A stretch of 64,000 nt of DNA from Paramecium pentaurelia. Lineage: Eukaryota; Ciliophora; Oligohymenophorea; Peniculida; Parameciidae. Position numbers and translations under genes: made by a program. Shown one piece after another: positions 12,601 to 26,459 of the stretch (position 1 is the stretch's first letter; every line of letters begins with the position of its first letter). The stretch lies in NCBI GenBank assembly GCA_905183005.1, contig CAJJDO010000100.1, positions 137,173 through 201,172 of the forward strand. Reading direction: 5' to 3'. The notes under the pieces were generated by a model. The model was given only the letters and a program-made list of their open reading frames with translations, did not search any database and was not told the origin of the DNA.

Positions 12601-14901
12601 TTAATGTTTAGATTCTTGTTCTTCATCATCACTATCATCTGACATTTTAGATAATCTTCCAAAGTATCTTTTCTTATCAATCTAAGAAGAATTTTATTAT
12701 TATTATTATAACTAAACAGCAGGTACTATTTTTGTTTCTATTAAATTTATTATTATAATAATAATTACTTTACATAGATGAAATAACCCTTTAAGCTCTA
12801 GCCTTAGATTTATCAGCTTCATTTTTAGCTTCTTCATAATTATCAAGCATTATAGTTAAAAATGAAGATAAAATGAAGAATCTGCATAAAATTAAAACCA
12901 AAATAAAAAATGGATAAGGTATCCAAGATTTTGTTTCTAAAGTTGTGTAAAATATATTCTACCATTGATCAGAACATATTATTATAAATAAAGAGGATAC
13001 TGTATTTCTAATACTATCAAAATTTGCTCTAGGTAAATATTAACCTTATTTATCATAATTTCCTAATTCATCAAAGGCTAAAGATCCAGCAAAATATTCT
13101 CTTCCCAATATTCCTATAACTATCATATATGTTAAGAACACCAAAATTAATTTAGGTATATTTACAAAAGACTTTTATAATGCTTATAATAACACTTTAT
13201 AGTTTGACCAACTTGTTTATGTATTGAAGAACCATAATAATCTTAAACCTTTAAATGCATAAAGTACAAATGGATTAGTCATATCACTAACTTAAATAAT
13301 TATGCTAATAAAATCTATTATAAATTCTAAAAGCAAAGTATATTTATTTTCTTTTTATTTCCAAACATATATTCTTGCTATATCTTCCATAATATATATC
13401 AATAGAAATACTAAATTAATTATTGTAATTTTATTCTCAAAATTATTATGATATGCTGATTCATCATTTAATGAAAATAAGATTAAATTTGTTATAAATA
13501 ATAGCGAATAAAAATATTTAACATAATTAGATGATATAATTAATTTAACTTTTATTTTTAATTATGATCTCTATCCTGATTTCTTATGTTAATTTTATAT
13601 CAATTAAAGAGCTCTTTATTTGCTCTTACTTAAATGACCTGGAGTTAAAAAATATGTTCTACGTCTCTCATTACTAATTTGAATTTTTGTTTAACTCTTT
13701 ATTTTAATTTTTGGTATTTCTTCAACTTACTAATCCATTTAATATTAATTTAAAAGAATTGCTACTAATAGGTTTTACAAAAAGAAAGTTCCAATAATAA
13801 TATAAGACCATAGAAAGATTGAACTAACATATTTATTAAATGAATCTGCTAAGTTCTATTACACTTCTACCCAACCTTCAATAAAATGACAAATAAACAA
13901 AGTAAGTAAAGCATTTGGTATTTCATCAAAGGAAATATAATCATATTATGTAAATGGTTAATGAAAATATCCACTTTAACATACATATCCATCTGAACAT
14001 TTTCTACCCATTCCACATAATCTAGCTGGATAGGCATCAATCTATCCATCTTTTACACAATATTAATGCAATTAATCACTCCATATTTGAACTCCCATAG
14101 TAGCATAGATATAAGTGAATAAAGTAATTATTATTATGACATAGGCTGTCATCATTAATGCATGTTTCACTGTATTACTTAATTTCTTTACAATTTAGAA
14201 ATATTTGGTCTAAACTATAAAATCCACTAAAAATAATGCTCTAAATATGTATAAGTAGGATTGTCGTAAAATCAAAGCAAATAATAAACATATACTATTT
14301 ATGAATGCATAAGGGTCTTTGTAATATCCATATTTGCAATTCCACATTCTAAATTTTAAACTTAACTCATTACCCATAAGAAATTATTGATATCACAATT
14401 TAAATGCTAAAAATTACATCACATGAAATTATTATTCCATTTATCACCTAGCTTGATATAGAAATATTTAATCCACTATCTTCATTATTATAAGGCTTAA
14501 CAATTAATACACATACTACTATAATTGACTAAAGTTATTTAAAATAATTACTAATAGAGAATGAATCCATTAAAATAGTTTGGATTAACAGATTTAAATA
14601 CAAAAAACTCGAAGCCTATTATTTAAAGCAAAATAATCCAATGAAAATCTACAATAAGGATTATCATCATCATCATATTTTATCAGATTCTCATTCGATT
14701 CTTTAGGATTATCTGACTAATTTACCTATTTCCGAATCTCAGTAGCTGTAGTATCTCCTCTTTTGTCTAAAACTTAAATCCTAATTTACTTTAGTAATTT
14801 GGTATAATATCAAGTACTGATGAAAGTACATCTTTTTCATACTCTTTTGAACCATCCTTTGCTGATTTATTTTTGAAACAGTTTAAAAATTATTAAAACA
14901 T
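9632..14901 (-). CDS. Four-domain (24-TM) voltage-gated cation channel alpha subunit, Cav/Nav-like
   Basis: Introns at 14767-14789, 14529-14551, 14349-14373, 12682-12712, 12066-12090 and 11382-11403 restore one frame (about 1700 aa); a frame-neutral 36-nt candidate lies at 12738-12773. Four repeats of six membrane segments are visible. S4 voltage sensors are clearest in repeat III (YLKAFRALRTLRVFSSAR) and repeat IV (IIRCLRVLNTYKILKLNR). Pore-loop filter residues read HFIEGW (I), IICSDQW (II), IIIGEGW (III) and ITTGQYW (IV), so E/D/E/Q. Repeat IV carries Gln (codon TAA) where Cav channels have Glu. After repeat IV there is an EF-hand-like motif (DYDPKGTGWITPEDF) and a basic tail, as in Cav and Nav channels. 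Located in plasma or ciliary membrane by family knowledge. It lies 24 bp upstream of the GTPase-HSP20 gene and 21 bp after the HEAT gene. Confidence 0.88.
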
Positions 14902-14922
14902 AATATAATAATAATATATTTA

Positions 14923-16658
14923 TCATTCTTTCAAAATTGATGTACCCACTATATCTATTAATTCTAATTCCCCATCTAATCTCAATATCTCAATAAGATT
15001 TAATTAATTGATCATTTTCTTAACTAATTCTTTATCTTACATATAAATCTATTTCAATCCATTTATTAAATATTTATAAACAATACTCTTTGAAGAATTA
15101 ATAAATTAAATTCCTTAATAGATCATTAAACTAATTTATTCTAAACTTTATTCATTGAATCTTTATTTAATCATCTAAAGAAAACATACAATAATTCCTA
15201 ACATTATTTTAGATTAGTATTTTATTATTATCTCTTCATTAATTTCTTCCTTATTCTTCTAATTTTCAAATTATTTTTGGATATCTTCTATTTTCTTTAT
15301 TTTGTCCTATAAATCTTATAAAATCAAATCTTTATTTATAATTAATCTTAATTATTTTTATAATTCTTAAATTAAATGCTAATCATCAATTAATTTCATA
15401 AGTATATTAATACACAACTCTTAACATTCTATGTGATCATCACTAAAATGAAATAAACAATTTTGAATAATTTAATCATTAAATTAAGTTATTTTATTCT
15501 AATACATGTTAACTATATGATACATTAATAGAAATCCATTATATCTTACATCAAAATTGATTTCAAACAAAGAGCAATTTTAAGAAACTTTTAATATTTC
15601 AATTATAGGTATATCTTAATAAGGATAGTATTAAATAATTGATTAGAGTGTTTTCAAACCAGATCTTCTAATTCTCCAATTTCTACTAATAGTTGAATAA
15701 CAGCATAAAATTACACATTCATTCAATCTTTTTTCATTAATAACATTTATTAATTCAGTTTAAATAACACCAGAGAAATGTGGAAATAATTATTAAACAA
15801 CAGATTCTGATACCTTTCTTAAATCATCACAATGAGAATTCTTGTATAATAGTATTAAAAGTTAATCTTTTTCTTTAGGATTAAGAGTCTTTAATTCATT
15901 TAAAGCTTGAATTCTAATTTCTAATGATTCATCCATCAGACCTGCTAAGAGTGTTGCATGTATAAGTTCTTTAAAAGTTTAATTTTCTTATAAATTAACT
16001 AAGTGATGTATATATTTCAAAGCATAAGATCTAACTTACTCATTTTAATGTCTAGCAATTCTTTGAGTTATTTCAATAAATTCAATAGCATTATTAAAAA
16101 TGAAATTATGATTACTTAAGAATATTTCCATAGTCTTTAAGAGTCCATTTATATTAATGCCTTATTTATTGATGAAGTAATATTTTATAAGAGATGTTGG
16201 TTCAACAATCCTTATTAAATTATTAAGATCAGGAAATGGAGCATTTAATAGAATAGAGGTGTATTCAAATCCTTATTGAGGAGTATTTAATGTAAAATCC
16301 CATCTAATATTAATGAGAAGTGATTCAATAACTTGTTTATTTAAAGATGAAAAATCATATTTCTTATGGATTAAGTTTGAAATCAAAGAGATAGTTAAAT
16401 TTTATACATCTGGATTTGAATGTAGTAATAAGTTTATGAATTAATTTTGCAAGAGTGGATATATATTGTATTCTTGTTAAGCGATTTGCTTTTTATTAAG
16501 TGTAAAAGTAATACATTGAAAATAAGGAGTGCATTAGATAAAGTTTATGGATTATCTAAGAATTGTAGAGCAATCTAATATAATTATTAGCTAGAGTAAT
16601 TTGATTGATTTAAATCCTATTATTGTAAGGTATTATTATTTGTTAAATGTATGTCCAT
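14923..16658 (-). CDS. HEAT/ARM-repeat protein (569 aa)
   Basis: One 26-nt intron (16489-16514) near the 5' end; its removal is needed to connect the N-terminal exon (MDIHLTNNNTLQQ...) to the main frame. The protein is a string of roughly 40-residue antiparallel helix pairs with the HEAT-like pattern of acidic/basic turn residues, for example DESLEIRIQALNELKTL and RNWRIRRSGLKTLQSII. No catalytic motif is present, so a scaffold or adaptor role is likely. The exact family (importin, INTS4-like or another) cannot be told. It shares a 152-bp divergent intergenic region with the TmcB-like gene at 16811. Confidence 0.7.
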
Positions 16659-16810
16659 TGAATATTATAAATTAATTAAGAAAAATGTAATAACATTAGG
16701 AATTAAGTTTTGGATAAGTATTGTCTATTGAGATTGCAAAGATTGGAAATTACAAGAATATGTTTGGAACAAAAGCTTTGACTTTAGTACTAATACACTT
16801 TATATCATTG
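16659..16810. promoter_or_regulatory. Divergent intergenic region, probable bidirectional promoter
   Basis: Spacer of 152 bp between the ATG of the HEAT-repeat gene (minus) and the ATG of the TmcB-like gene (plus). Both genes must initiate here. No specific binding motif could be identified by eye. Confidence 0.45.
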
Positions 16811-19800
16811 ATGAGTTTTAATTTGAAATTTGAAAAAAACTAAGGATATGAATATTTTACTCATGTAAAACTAATTACTATTGTAGTTTTTAAGTGTATT
16901 CACAAGGCCTCCAGATATATTATTCATACCAATCAGCATTTTGGTTTTGATACTATACATATTTTTATATGGTTGTCTATTGTTGATGTCATACTTGCAA
17001 TATGAGAATTAGAACAAGATAACGATGTCGAAGAATAAATTCAAGAGATTACATATGATGTTGTCGTTGGGGATTGAGAGTGCAGTGTGGCTTAGTTGTC
17101 CAATAGTAGACACTTGATTAAATTCTAGTTATCTATCAACTTGGGGTTGTTCAATAAACAAAGTAGTGCCTGGAGTGCAATGCCAATCGTAAACATATTT
17201 CTGCACTCTATCATTGTGTTAAGTTACTTCTACTTCTATCGCAGTTATCAATTCAATTAATTAGGATTGTATAGAACATTCAATCTGGCATCTTATTGTT
17301 ACTATTTGATTGTGATATTTATAGTAGCAATAGATTGGAATACAGATTTATAGATTCAGCCATATATATTTTGGTTACTAAGTATATTCAAATTGATAGA
17401 CATAATATTATTTTTGCCATATAAGATGACATTTGAAAACAAAGTATATATGTTTGGATGTACTGGATTATTTATAGTATCTTTATTGGGTTCTTTATCA
17501 TAAATTACATCCTCTATAAATGGGGACAATATATTTGAGATATTCCTATTAGCATTTCCAATATTCTTTTATTTATTTAGATAGTTATAAAGTTGGAAAT
17601 GGTAGGATTTGATATTGTATATGAGAAGTGGTTCAATGAAATAGATGGATATAAAGAAATTGTGTTCATCATTGGAAGCACTTGTATGGTATATAGAATA
17701 GGCTAGAATGGATTCATATATATTTATGTTATCACTTTTTGTGTTAAAATATCATATTGAAAATTGTAATGATCCTAATTGTGAATGCAAAGAAGATTTA
17801 TCTAAATCTAATACTTAAAATGGAGAAAGTATGACTCATAGATCATCATTTCAATCTAGAACAGCTTTATTGAGTAATGGAGATAAAAATAGTAATCCAT
17901 AAAACATATCTCAAAATTTGGATGTCAGTTAATTTCAAAAAACTATTAAAGATGGAAGTCGTAAAAATGATTCATTTGTTGGTGGTATATAACCATAATA
18001 TGAACAATAAACAATAAGGGCAACAAAAGCTATTGTATATTAACCAATGAAGTTTATTTAGAATAATATAATAAATGAAGATCTTATATCATAATATGTG
18101 AAAAGATAATTTCATTAAACAATTTAATAATTATCATTTTCATTACATTTAGATGAAGTAGAATATTTATCATTGAAATATATTTCTTTTATGTTCTCTT
18201 TCAAATAGAATAGTCTTTCATCTCTTACAAAACTAAAACAAATATAAAGTAGAACTGTTTAATTTTCATATTTTTTTCGAAATGTTACAAAAGTAACAGA
18301 ATCATAATTTATTGATGCTCTTAAATTAAAACATTTTGAAGATAAAAATTCTTATGATGATGTTGTAAAAATGAATGTAACTGAAATTTGGAGATTAGAA
18401 ATGGTTAAAGATGATATTGTTAAAAGTATTGTATCTGTTTTGAGAAAAAAGATAACATTATGGGAAAATTTGTGTTCTGGTGATATTCAAAATATGAATA
18501 GATTTTTAGAAGATATTATTAAAATATCACTTTAAATAGAATAAAGTAGAAATAAAGTTGATTTGATACTTAGTGATTTTACAAATCAAGTTCAAAGAAA
18601 TTATAGTTATTATCTAAAATATTAATGTTTTAGATCACTCTTTTTTGATTCAGATTATAAATAAGCAGTCATATATTAAAGAAAAGTAGAAGATTCATGG
18701 TAATTAAGTAGAGCTGCTCAAAAATAAGGATAGATTGGTAATTTTTAATGGCTTTCTGGAGATTTAGTAACTTTAGAAGTGAGTGCTGGAGTTTAAAGTG
18801 GTTAAATTATTAAAGGTGTATCAAATCGATTAGTTGATATGTTAGGATATTCTAATTATGAAGACATGATATAAAATTTACGTATTAGAGGTCTACAATC
18901 ATCTCATTAAAATTAGAATTCAGATAAATTATAAATTTCTAGTATTATGCCACCATATTTAACTGCTTCTCATAATTATTTCATTTCTAGATTTATTCAT
19001 AGAGGTTATACATATTATTATGATAAACCAATTACTTCTTATGCATGTGATTCTTAAGGTTTTGTATTTCCAGTCAATATCAATTTATCATTTAATTTTT
19101 AAAATCTATCTGATTTTACACTCTTAGGATCAATTTTGAAAATTAAAGATGATGATGAATATCTTATATTTGATGAATGGGGACGTATATTAGGTGTATC
19201 TATGCATACATTTGATAAATTGATATTAAAAGGAGCTTTAGATGAATTTGGTATTGTATAATATAAATCTGTTAATTAAAAATTTGAAAAGCTTGGAAAT
19301 CTTAAAAATGCATTACTTAATAAAATAGCCAGAGATGATAATGCTAAATTATTTAAAAAAACTATCACTATGCATTAAAAATAAAGTACAACTAAAAGTC
19401 AAATAAAAAGAACATATTAAAAACCATCTGATATTTTATTATAATTTGGAAGCATTTAACATTTTTTGCCATAAGTTGGAAAATCTATTACAGAATTATT
19501 GGCTAAAGATATCTTTAAAAAATTATAAAGAGAATCTTAAGAATAATTTAATAAATTGACAGATAATCAGAAAGTTTAAGAAAACTAATAATAAAATAAT
19601 AATAGATTATTTGAAAAATAAGCCAGCAACATTTTTTAAAGATAAATTAGTTAATTTATTGATAAATAATAAAGTTTAAATTAAGGAGGATTGTCAAGTG
19701 CTATGTTAGATAAAGATTAATATAGAAACTTCATTATGAATAATTTTATTGATGATAAAGGATTGATGAAAAAGAATACATCATTATTATAGGATGAAAG

Positions 19801-20837
19801 ATTGGTACTTTATGTTCCTAGAAATTATAATGAATTAATTGAATATTTTAATGATGCAGGTGAAAGATTTATGGAAAGTAAAAATGATATGGAAACAAAA
19901 TCTATACGTAGATAATAAATGTAGAATAAATATTCATACATTAAATAACAATAGAATTGTTATCATTTATTTGATGCTGAATTCTAAGATTTTATTGATA
20001 ATAAAGTAAGAAAATACTATTCTAAAGCTTTATTAAAAGAAGCATTAGATTCTCATGATGCCAAATTACTTTAATAAGTAAGGTACAAGTGTGTTTCATC
20101 AATTGATGTAGGTGTTGGAGGAGTAAGTGACAAAGATTAATTCTTATATTTTGTTTGTAAATTATCTTCATTGAATCTATAAACAGCCAAAAGAAAGGAT
20201 GTATTAAAAATACATATGAAGAAAGAAAAAAATCAATAATTTGATGGAGGAGAAGAATTAAGAAAAAGTTTGATTTAATAGGTATCCTCTATGGATTCAT
20301 TTGATAAAGAAAAACCAAGAAAATCATTACCTTATTAATAATAGGAGAGTTTTGGTCCTCCTTAATAATAAATTAAATATAAAGGAGAAATTGATTAACC
20401 AATTATAGTAACATTGGCCATTCCAGATAGCAGAACATATTTATCTTCACTTGATAGAGATGATGGACCAAATATGAAAGTTAAATTTGAAGCTCAAAAT
20501 TAAAAATTAAATGACTCCTCTTTTGATATTGATAATTCAATGAAAGAAAGTTTTATTCCTAATGGTGGCAATCATTCTATGACTTAATCATTAAATTTAA
20601 ATGTCCCATAATTAATGAGATAAAATTCTATTGAAAAAATTAAATAATCTTAAAATCAAAATAAAGAATATCTAAAAGAATAATCTAGTAGTCTTTCAGA
20701 AAAAAAAGAAGAACCTCCTAAAAAAAAACTTAAGTTATCTTTTTTAAAAAAAATGGAAAAGGCTCTTGTACCAAAAGATCCTCCCTCTGAAACACCTACA
20801 ACACCAAATGGTCCTTCTTTTTTATTAACTTAATAAA

Positions 20838-20870
<33 letters not shown>

Positions 20871-23239
20871 CTAAAGAAATATAACAACTTACAGAATTAC
20901 AATAACCAGAGAAATAACCTTCCTCATTTTCTGTACCAGAAGAAAAAAAGAATTCCTTGTTTAATCCTTTAGGGTTATTTGCTAAATTATTTGGAAGATT
21001 AAATCTCAGAAGAGTATCAAATCTTGAAATAAAAAATGATTAATTTGAATCATAAGAACAAGGTTTCAGAGAAAATTCTGAAAATTCAGAAAAAGGAGAT
21101 ATGAAAAGAAGTGGACATAGTACTCCTTCAGGAACTAATTCAATGTCTAGTAATAATATAACAAGTTAAGGAGATTAATAAGAAGATGATGGAGAATTAA
21201 ATAATGATGATGAATTAGTTAACATATTTGAAGTAATGAGTTAAGCATCTAATCATTAATCTATAAAATCTATATCAGCAATTTCAATGGCTACTAATAT
21301 ATCATTAAGATGTCTTAAATATTTACCAAGATAAGCTAAATCATTATAAATTTTTAAGATAATTTTAATAATCTTAAATATTTCATGTATTACTAGTTTA
21401 TTATTAACAACATAAAATTATTTTGATAATTTAAGTGTGGATAGTCTTAGTTTAAGGATTAATAATTAATATCGTTATTCTGCTATAATACTTTAATCAT
21501 CAAATTAAATTGATTAATAATCAATAATTAATTTTGATCAAATTCCTAATATTACTTTAATGAATCAAATAATTTCTTATTGTTATAATCTTAGTTTAAA
21601 TATTAGTCAATCTTATTTTGATGTTATTGATTCTATATAAAATGCTGTTTAATTTCCATTACCATAATTAGATGTATTATAAATTCCAGATGATTATTAC
21701 ATAGTTTCACTTTAATAGTTTTTAACTCAATAGAAAATTGAAATTGATTCTATTGAATTCATCAAAACTTACAATAGAAGTGATGCATCATTCCAATAAT
21801 TGTATAATAATTCTATTGATTATTTACTAAATAGACTAGTCTTCACTTAATCATAAATCAATAATATGAGTTAACAATTAAGAACAAGTAAAAATAATAA
21901 TGTTCTAAATAAAGCTCTAATTGTAACATATCTAATGGTTAGCTTTGGTGGTTTACATTTAATAGTAATTCTTTTGATTGTTCCTTTTATTAGATAAATT
22001 AATAATATATATTTCCGTGTACTCTGTATTGTAAGTAGAGTGACACAAGAAGAGGCTGAAGATGAAATTAAAAAATTAACACTCTCTTAACATTTACTTG
22101 AAACTTAAGATGATTCATGGGTTACTTAAAATCAAATTAAACTTATTTTTTATAATAAAAGTAAGGAAATTGATTTAAATGAAAAATATACTAAAAATGG
22201 TAATATCAAAGCAAAAGGAAAAGAAAGTTCATATTTTTATTCAAAATTAAGTGATACTACTTTAAGTATATGGAAAGATATGGGATTATACATAATGATA
22301 TCATCTATTTCTATAGGTTATTTAATTTTTTCTATTGTTATTATACAAACTTAAATAAATACATTTACTCCTTTTATTGATAATTTTGATGAAACTGTTA
22401 GTACAAGTGTTTATACTACTAGTTTAATTTCAAAATTATCGATTACTCCTTAAAGATATTTAAATTTATAATCAACCAGTATACCTACACAATTTACTTT
22501 ATTGAATTTCTAATAAAATTAATAGATTTCCTATTTCTTATAAACAATATCTTCAGATACTAACAAAATAAAATCTTTTATTACTGATATGTCAAAGTTT
22601 TTAGAATAATTAAATTTAGATTATGGATATGATTCTAATTCATCAAAGATTTTAATAAATTCTGAGAAATATTAATCAAGATTACCATATATTTAACAAT
22701 TAAGTGTATTGAGTGAAATAAATCATTTACTTAAAGACAATTTATGTTATTATTCTTAAGAAACACTTTGTTAATAATAATTATAATTTGATTATTTTGA
22801 TACTGGTTTAATGGGTGCACTAGATATCCTATAGAAGATGTAATTTAGTTATTAATCATTTTTAAATGAGTATCATTAAATACAATATTCAGATTAATAG
22901 AATAATACAAATATAATTAATGCTTATTATAATTCTTAAGATTATAAATTTTTAGTTATGTATGGATAAGAATTAATTTTTAAGACATTTAATAGATTAC
23001 TATTATTATTGGAAACTTTCTTGATTGATGAAAAAGAATCAAAAAATTAATTAATTTAGAATTTATTTATTGGCATAGGTATACCAATTATGATTATGAC
23101 AATACTTTTGGCTGTTTTAGAAATGAATTTACTGAAGTAAAAAGTAAGGAGAGTTATGTTATCTCTTACATTCCTGCCTACATTTAAGTTTTAGGATAAG
23201 ATTGTTCTTTCCCTCATTAAGGCTATTCTCAAAATTTGA
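16811..23239 (+). CDS. Giant TmcB-like multi-pass membrane protein with PAS-like sensor region (2127 aa)
   Basis: Two introns in the first 300 bp (16865-16886, 22 nt; 17106-17128, 23 nt); the remaining 6.1 kb is one frame dense in TAA/TAG Gln codons. The N-terminal third has about 6-7 hydrophobic segments (first one ILFIPISILVLILYIFLYG), then a Cys pair (NCNDPNCECK) and a long cytosolic part. A PAS-like stretch around residues 630-830 includes SNRLVDMLGYSNYEDM and EYLIFDEWGRILGVS. A low-complexity region follows with a (TAA)9 poly-Gln run. The C-terminal third has two membrane segments flanking a long loop, and a last hydrophobic segment near the end. This order matches what I know of the ciliate family annotated as Tiny-macrocysts protein B-like; biochemical role unknown. 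A shorter paralogue lies at 50758-55155. Confidence 0.72.
20838..20869 (+). repeat. (TAA)n microsatellite coding for poly-glutamine
   Basis: Nine consecutive TAA codons following TAA-TAA-AAA, inside the TmcB-like frame. Under the ciliate code this is Gln2-Lys-Gln9. It would be nine stops in the standard code, which makes it a direct demonstration of the reassignment. It is likely length-polymorphic. Confidence 0.85.
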
Positions 23240-23553
23240 AATTAGGGATTTAATTATATATATTTTACAATTTTTAATTACATCTTAATACATATAAAAT
23301 TAATATTTTATAAATATATAAAGAACTTATATCTCATATTCATATATTTATTTCCACTGCAACAACTTACTTTTTCAACAATTTTAACCATCATTTCTAA
23401 AAAATTAGATATAATAATAGAGATTCTGAATTTTTGAATAATAATTATTTTCTCTTAGATGAAATAGATCTTTCCATATTTAGCCTAGTGATGTGGAAAA
23501 ATATTTAATAGATGAATCATTAATTAATACAAAAAACTTAATTGAGAAATCAG
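23240..23553. other. Intergenic spacer between convergent genes
   Basis: 314 bp of AT-rich sequence downstream of two convergent stop codons. It contains only short frames, and no terminator-like structure is evident. Confidence 0.35.
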
Positions 23554-23830
23554 TCACTTCTTAAATTTCTTTATCCCCAAAATGCCTGCAATTGATAATT
23601 TATTTTTATTAATGGCAATTAAGCCTATCCTTTTTTATCCTGGTTTCAAAATTCCTATGACAAAATTATACTTTTAAATGTCTTAAGAATACTCTAATAT
23701 TTAAATAAATATAAGCACTACCCATGTCTAAATATACAGAGGGAGTCTCATTTAAATCGGTATCAATAGAAGTCCTTTTACTCCATAAAGACATTAAAGT
23801 ATTCTAACCACTCTCTTATTTCTTTTCCAT
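23554..23830 (-). CDS. Small putative protein (82 aa), model uncertain
   Basis: Removing a 28-nt candidate intron (23694-23721) joins MEKKQESGQNTLMSLWSK... to YNFVIGILKPGQKRIGLIAI...KKFKK-TGA. Both halves have ordinary protein composition. An alternative unspliced frame starting at an ATG near 23860 is also open, but reads far less naturally in its first half. No family recognised; it could be an old gene fragment. Confidence 0.38.
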
Positions 23831-24853
23831 TTACTTAATTTTATTAATTTTGATGACATCTAACAAATTGTCTATTAATCTTGAAATTATGATATATCAA
23901 TCATTAATAATGCGTCACATTATTTTGCATAATTAATTTTAGTAATTAGTTATGGAAAATTTAAATAATTAATACTGATGTATATTAATTAAAAATATTT
24001 GTTAAATACTTATTATATCTATATATTTAGTTAAATTATTATTTATTTAGGCATTATACTTATTAAACAATAAATATTTTATAATGCCCTTATATGATGT
24101 TTATAACATTATTATACTTATCTATTTTACTAATTATTTATATTCTTAATTAATTCAGTTATATTTATAATTTTAATACTAATACAAAAAAATTGTAAAT
24201 TGGATATACATAATCGCTTAAAATGAATTAAATCATATAAATTTCTTATATTCTAAAAATACTTTTGATAAGACCATATACAAATATGGAATGATGAAAA
24301 TAACATAGTATTCTCACTGTCTAATATATTAAAATATTTATTAACATTATATATTATAATATTGTTAAAAGATAACATACTCTATTATGAATTATTTTAG
24401 ACTATTTTATAGATTTTTAATTAAATTCAATAATAGAGTGCTTGAAATAAAACCTCATTGAATTTAGCTTTTGTACATTAATTATTAATAATTTTCATAT
24501 CAATAATACTTATAATTTTTTCAATTATTATAATTTATGATTAATAAAGTAATTATAACTAGGTGATATGGAGAATAATAATATATATTATTGTGAAGTT
24601 ATCTAATAATTTCAAGTTTTTTTAGATTTCAAAAATATAATTCTAGTAGAAAATGTAAAATTTCTTAATTTAAGTTATATGAGATTTATTAAATAAGTTG
24701 ATATGAATTTTTTAATTATAATATTTTAAAAGAATTTAACAATTAAAAATGATAAATGAAAATATTTATTTTTGCATTTATCAGAAAGTTTCTTTTTTTA
24801 TTAATTTCATTTGTTGTTTTTAAAATATATAATATACATTTTATTTATTGTTT
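23831..24853. other. Long AT-rich intergenic region with one inverted repeat
   Basis: About 1 kb of extremely AT-rich DNA upstream of POLD2. No open frame of protein-like composition was found on either strand. The one structured element is the 9-bp perfect inverted repeat described at 24050-24088. Confidence 0.4.
24050..24088. repeat. Inverted repeat GGCATTATA...TATAATGCC
   Basis: Perfect 9-bp arms (24050-24058 and 24080-24088) separated by 21 AT-rich bases, able to form a hairpin. It is in non-coding DNA; it could be a 3'-end or structural element, or chance in such AT-rich sequence, although the arms contain three G:C pairs each. Confidence 0.4.
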
Positions 24854-26301
24854 ATGGAATTGGAAAATATGGCATAACCATCTTTTATTTTAAATTAGTT
24901 GAAATAGAATTAATAACCTGTATCAAAGAGCTAAAAATTAGAATTGGATATAAAATAAAGCAATCGCTTTTCTTTACCTTCTAGCAATTAAAATATTAAA
25001 GCATAAAATTCCTATATTTATTGTATAAGATATTTGAGCATGTCTAAGAGATTTAAAATTGAACATCTAAAGGATTCAAATTTTGTAGAGGCCATATAAA
25101 ATATTTAAAATCTAAATGGAAGAGTTAAGGTTATGGGAACTATCTTTAAAATTATGAAATTGAAACCTTATTATTTTTAATAATATACAGAAATAAAAAT
25201 AGCGGGTATTCTAGAATGTTTATTTAGATTCTATATAAAATGAAGAAATATGTTATTTAGAGGATAAATCAGGCAGAATTAAATTAGAATTTACAAATTG
25301 TTAACTTAATCTACCAAATAATACTTCGAAAACAATAAAAGTTGAAGACTTAATAACAGGAATAGTTGTTATGATAGAAGGATAAATTGTTGGGAATAAT
25401 ATAGTAAATGTATAATGCATTAATTTGCCTGATTTTATTGATCCTCCTATTTATAAACCTTTAAATTAAACAACATATGTTTGTTTGATGTCTGGATTAA
25501 ATTATGATTTAGAAAATAATACTACAAAATTGAGACATTTGATATAATATTTATAAGGAAATTTGTATTTTGGTTATGGAAATGAAGTAATTATAATAAT
25601 TATTTCAGGTTTCGTCAAATATATCATTAATAATAATTGCAGGTAATTTATATGGAAAATAAAGAGATGCAAAAAGTTGTTTGACAGGATCTATAAAATA
25701 GCTATAAGATTTTAAGCAACTTTATAATTAATTACAAGAAAATATTAAGGGAGTAGATGAATTACTTAATGAATTAGCTAATATTATTCCAGTTGCTATA
25801 ATGCCTGGATAAAATGAACCAGTATCATAAATGTTTCCATAATCACCTTTGCAAAGAGCTCATTTTGGAGAGAGTTTTGAAAACAATACTAAAATAAAAT
25901 TTTTAACAAATCCTTCAGAATTTAATTTGGGAAACATTCATTTTGTTGGAACAAGTGGATAAAATATTTAGGATATTAAAAAATAATAAAATATAAAAGA
26001 TTAGTAAGATATAGATTTAATTGAAATGAATTTATTTTATGGACATTTAGCACCTACATTACATGATACTTTAATGTAATATAAGAATATATTATTTAGT
26101 TAATAATAATAATTTACAAATGATCCATTTATTATTGAATAATTACCAAATATCTATTTTGTTGGTAATATGAAAAAGTTTGGAACAAAGAGATTATCAA
26201 ATAATTTAAGAATTATTAGTATTCCTTAATTTTCTGAAAGTGGTATAATTTGTTTAGTGAATTTAAGTACATTTGAATGTTTTTCTTTTGAAATCTAATG
26301 A
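24854..26301 (+). CDS. POLD2: DNA polymerase delta small (B) subunit
   Basis: Introns 25206-25227 and 25587-25608 (22 nt each) give 467 aa, close to the usual length (human POLD2 is about 469 aa). Family landmarks occur in order: RVKVMGTIFKIMKLKP (OB-fold start), DKSGRIKLE, VCLMSGLNYDLENN, LIIIAGNLYG (phosphoesterase-fold region), LNELANIIPVAIMPGQNEP, FVGTSGQNIQDI, then DPFIIEQLPNIYFVGNMKKF and the closing IICLVNLSTFECFSFEI. It is the structural regulatory subunit of nuclear replicative polymerase delta, bridging the catalytic and C subunits; the phosphoesterase fold is normally inactive in this family. High confidence from the colinear motifs. Confidence 0.93.
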
Positions 26302-26459
26302 TATATAATTATTAATAAATATTTCTTTATTTCAATGAATTGTTATCATTGAAATATATTATAATAAGAGTAGATTATAAATAAAATGGATTGAACATTT
26401 AATATGTAAATAATAATGAGTTTTAATGACTGTTTGAATTATTTATTTTAAATTCAAAA

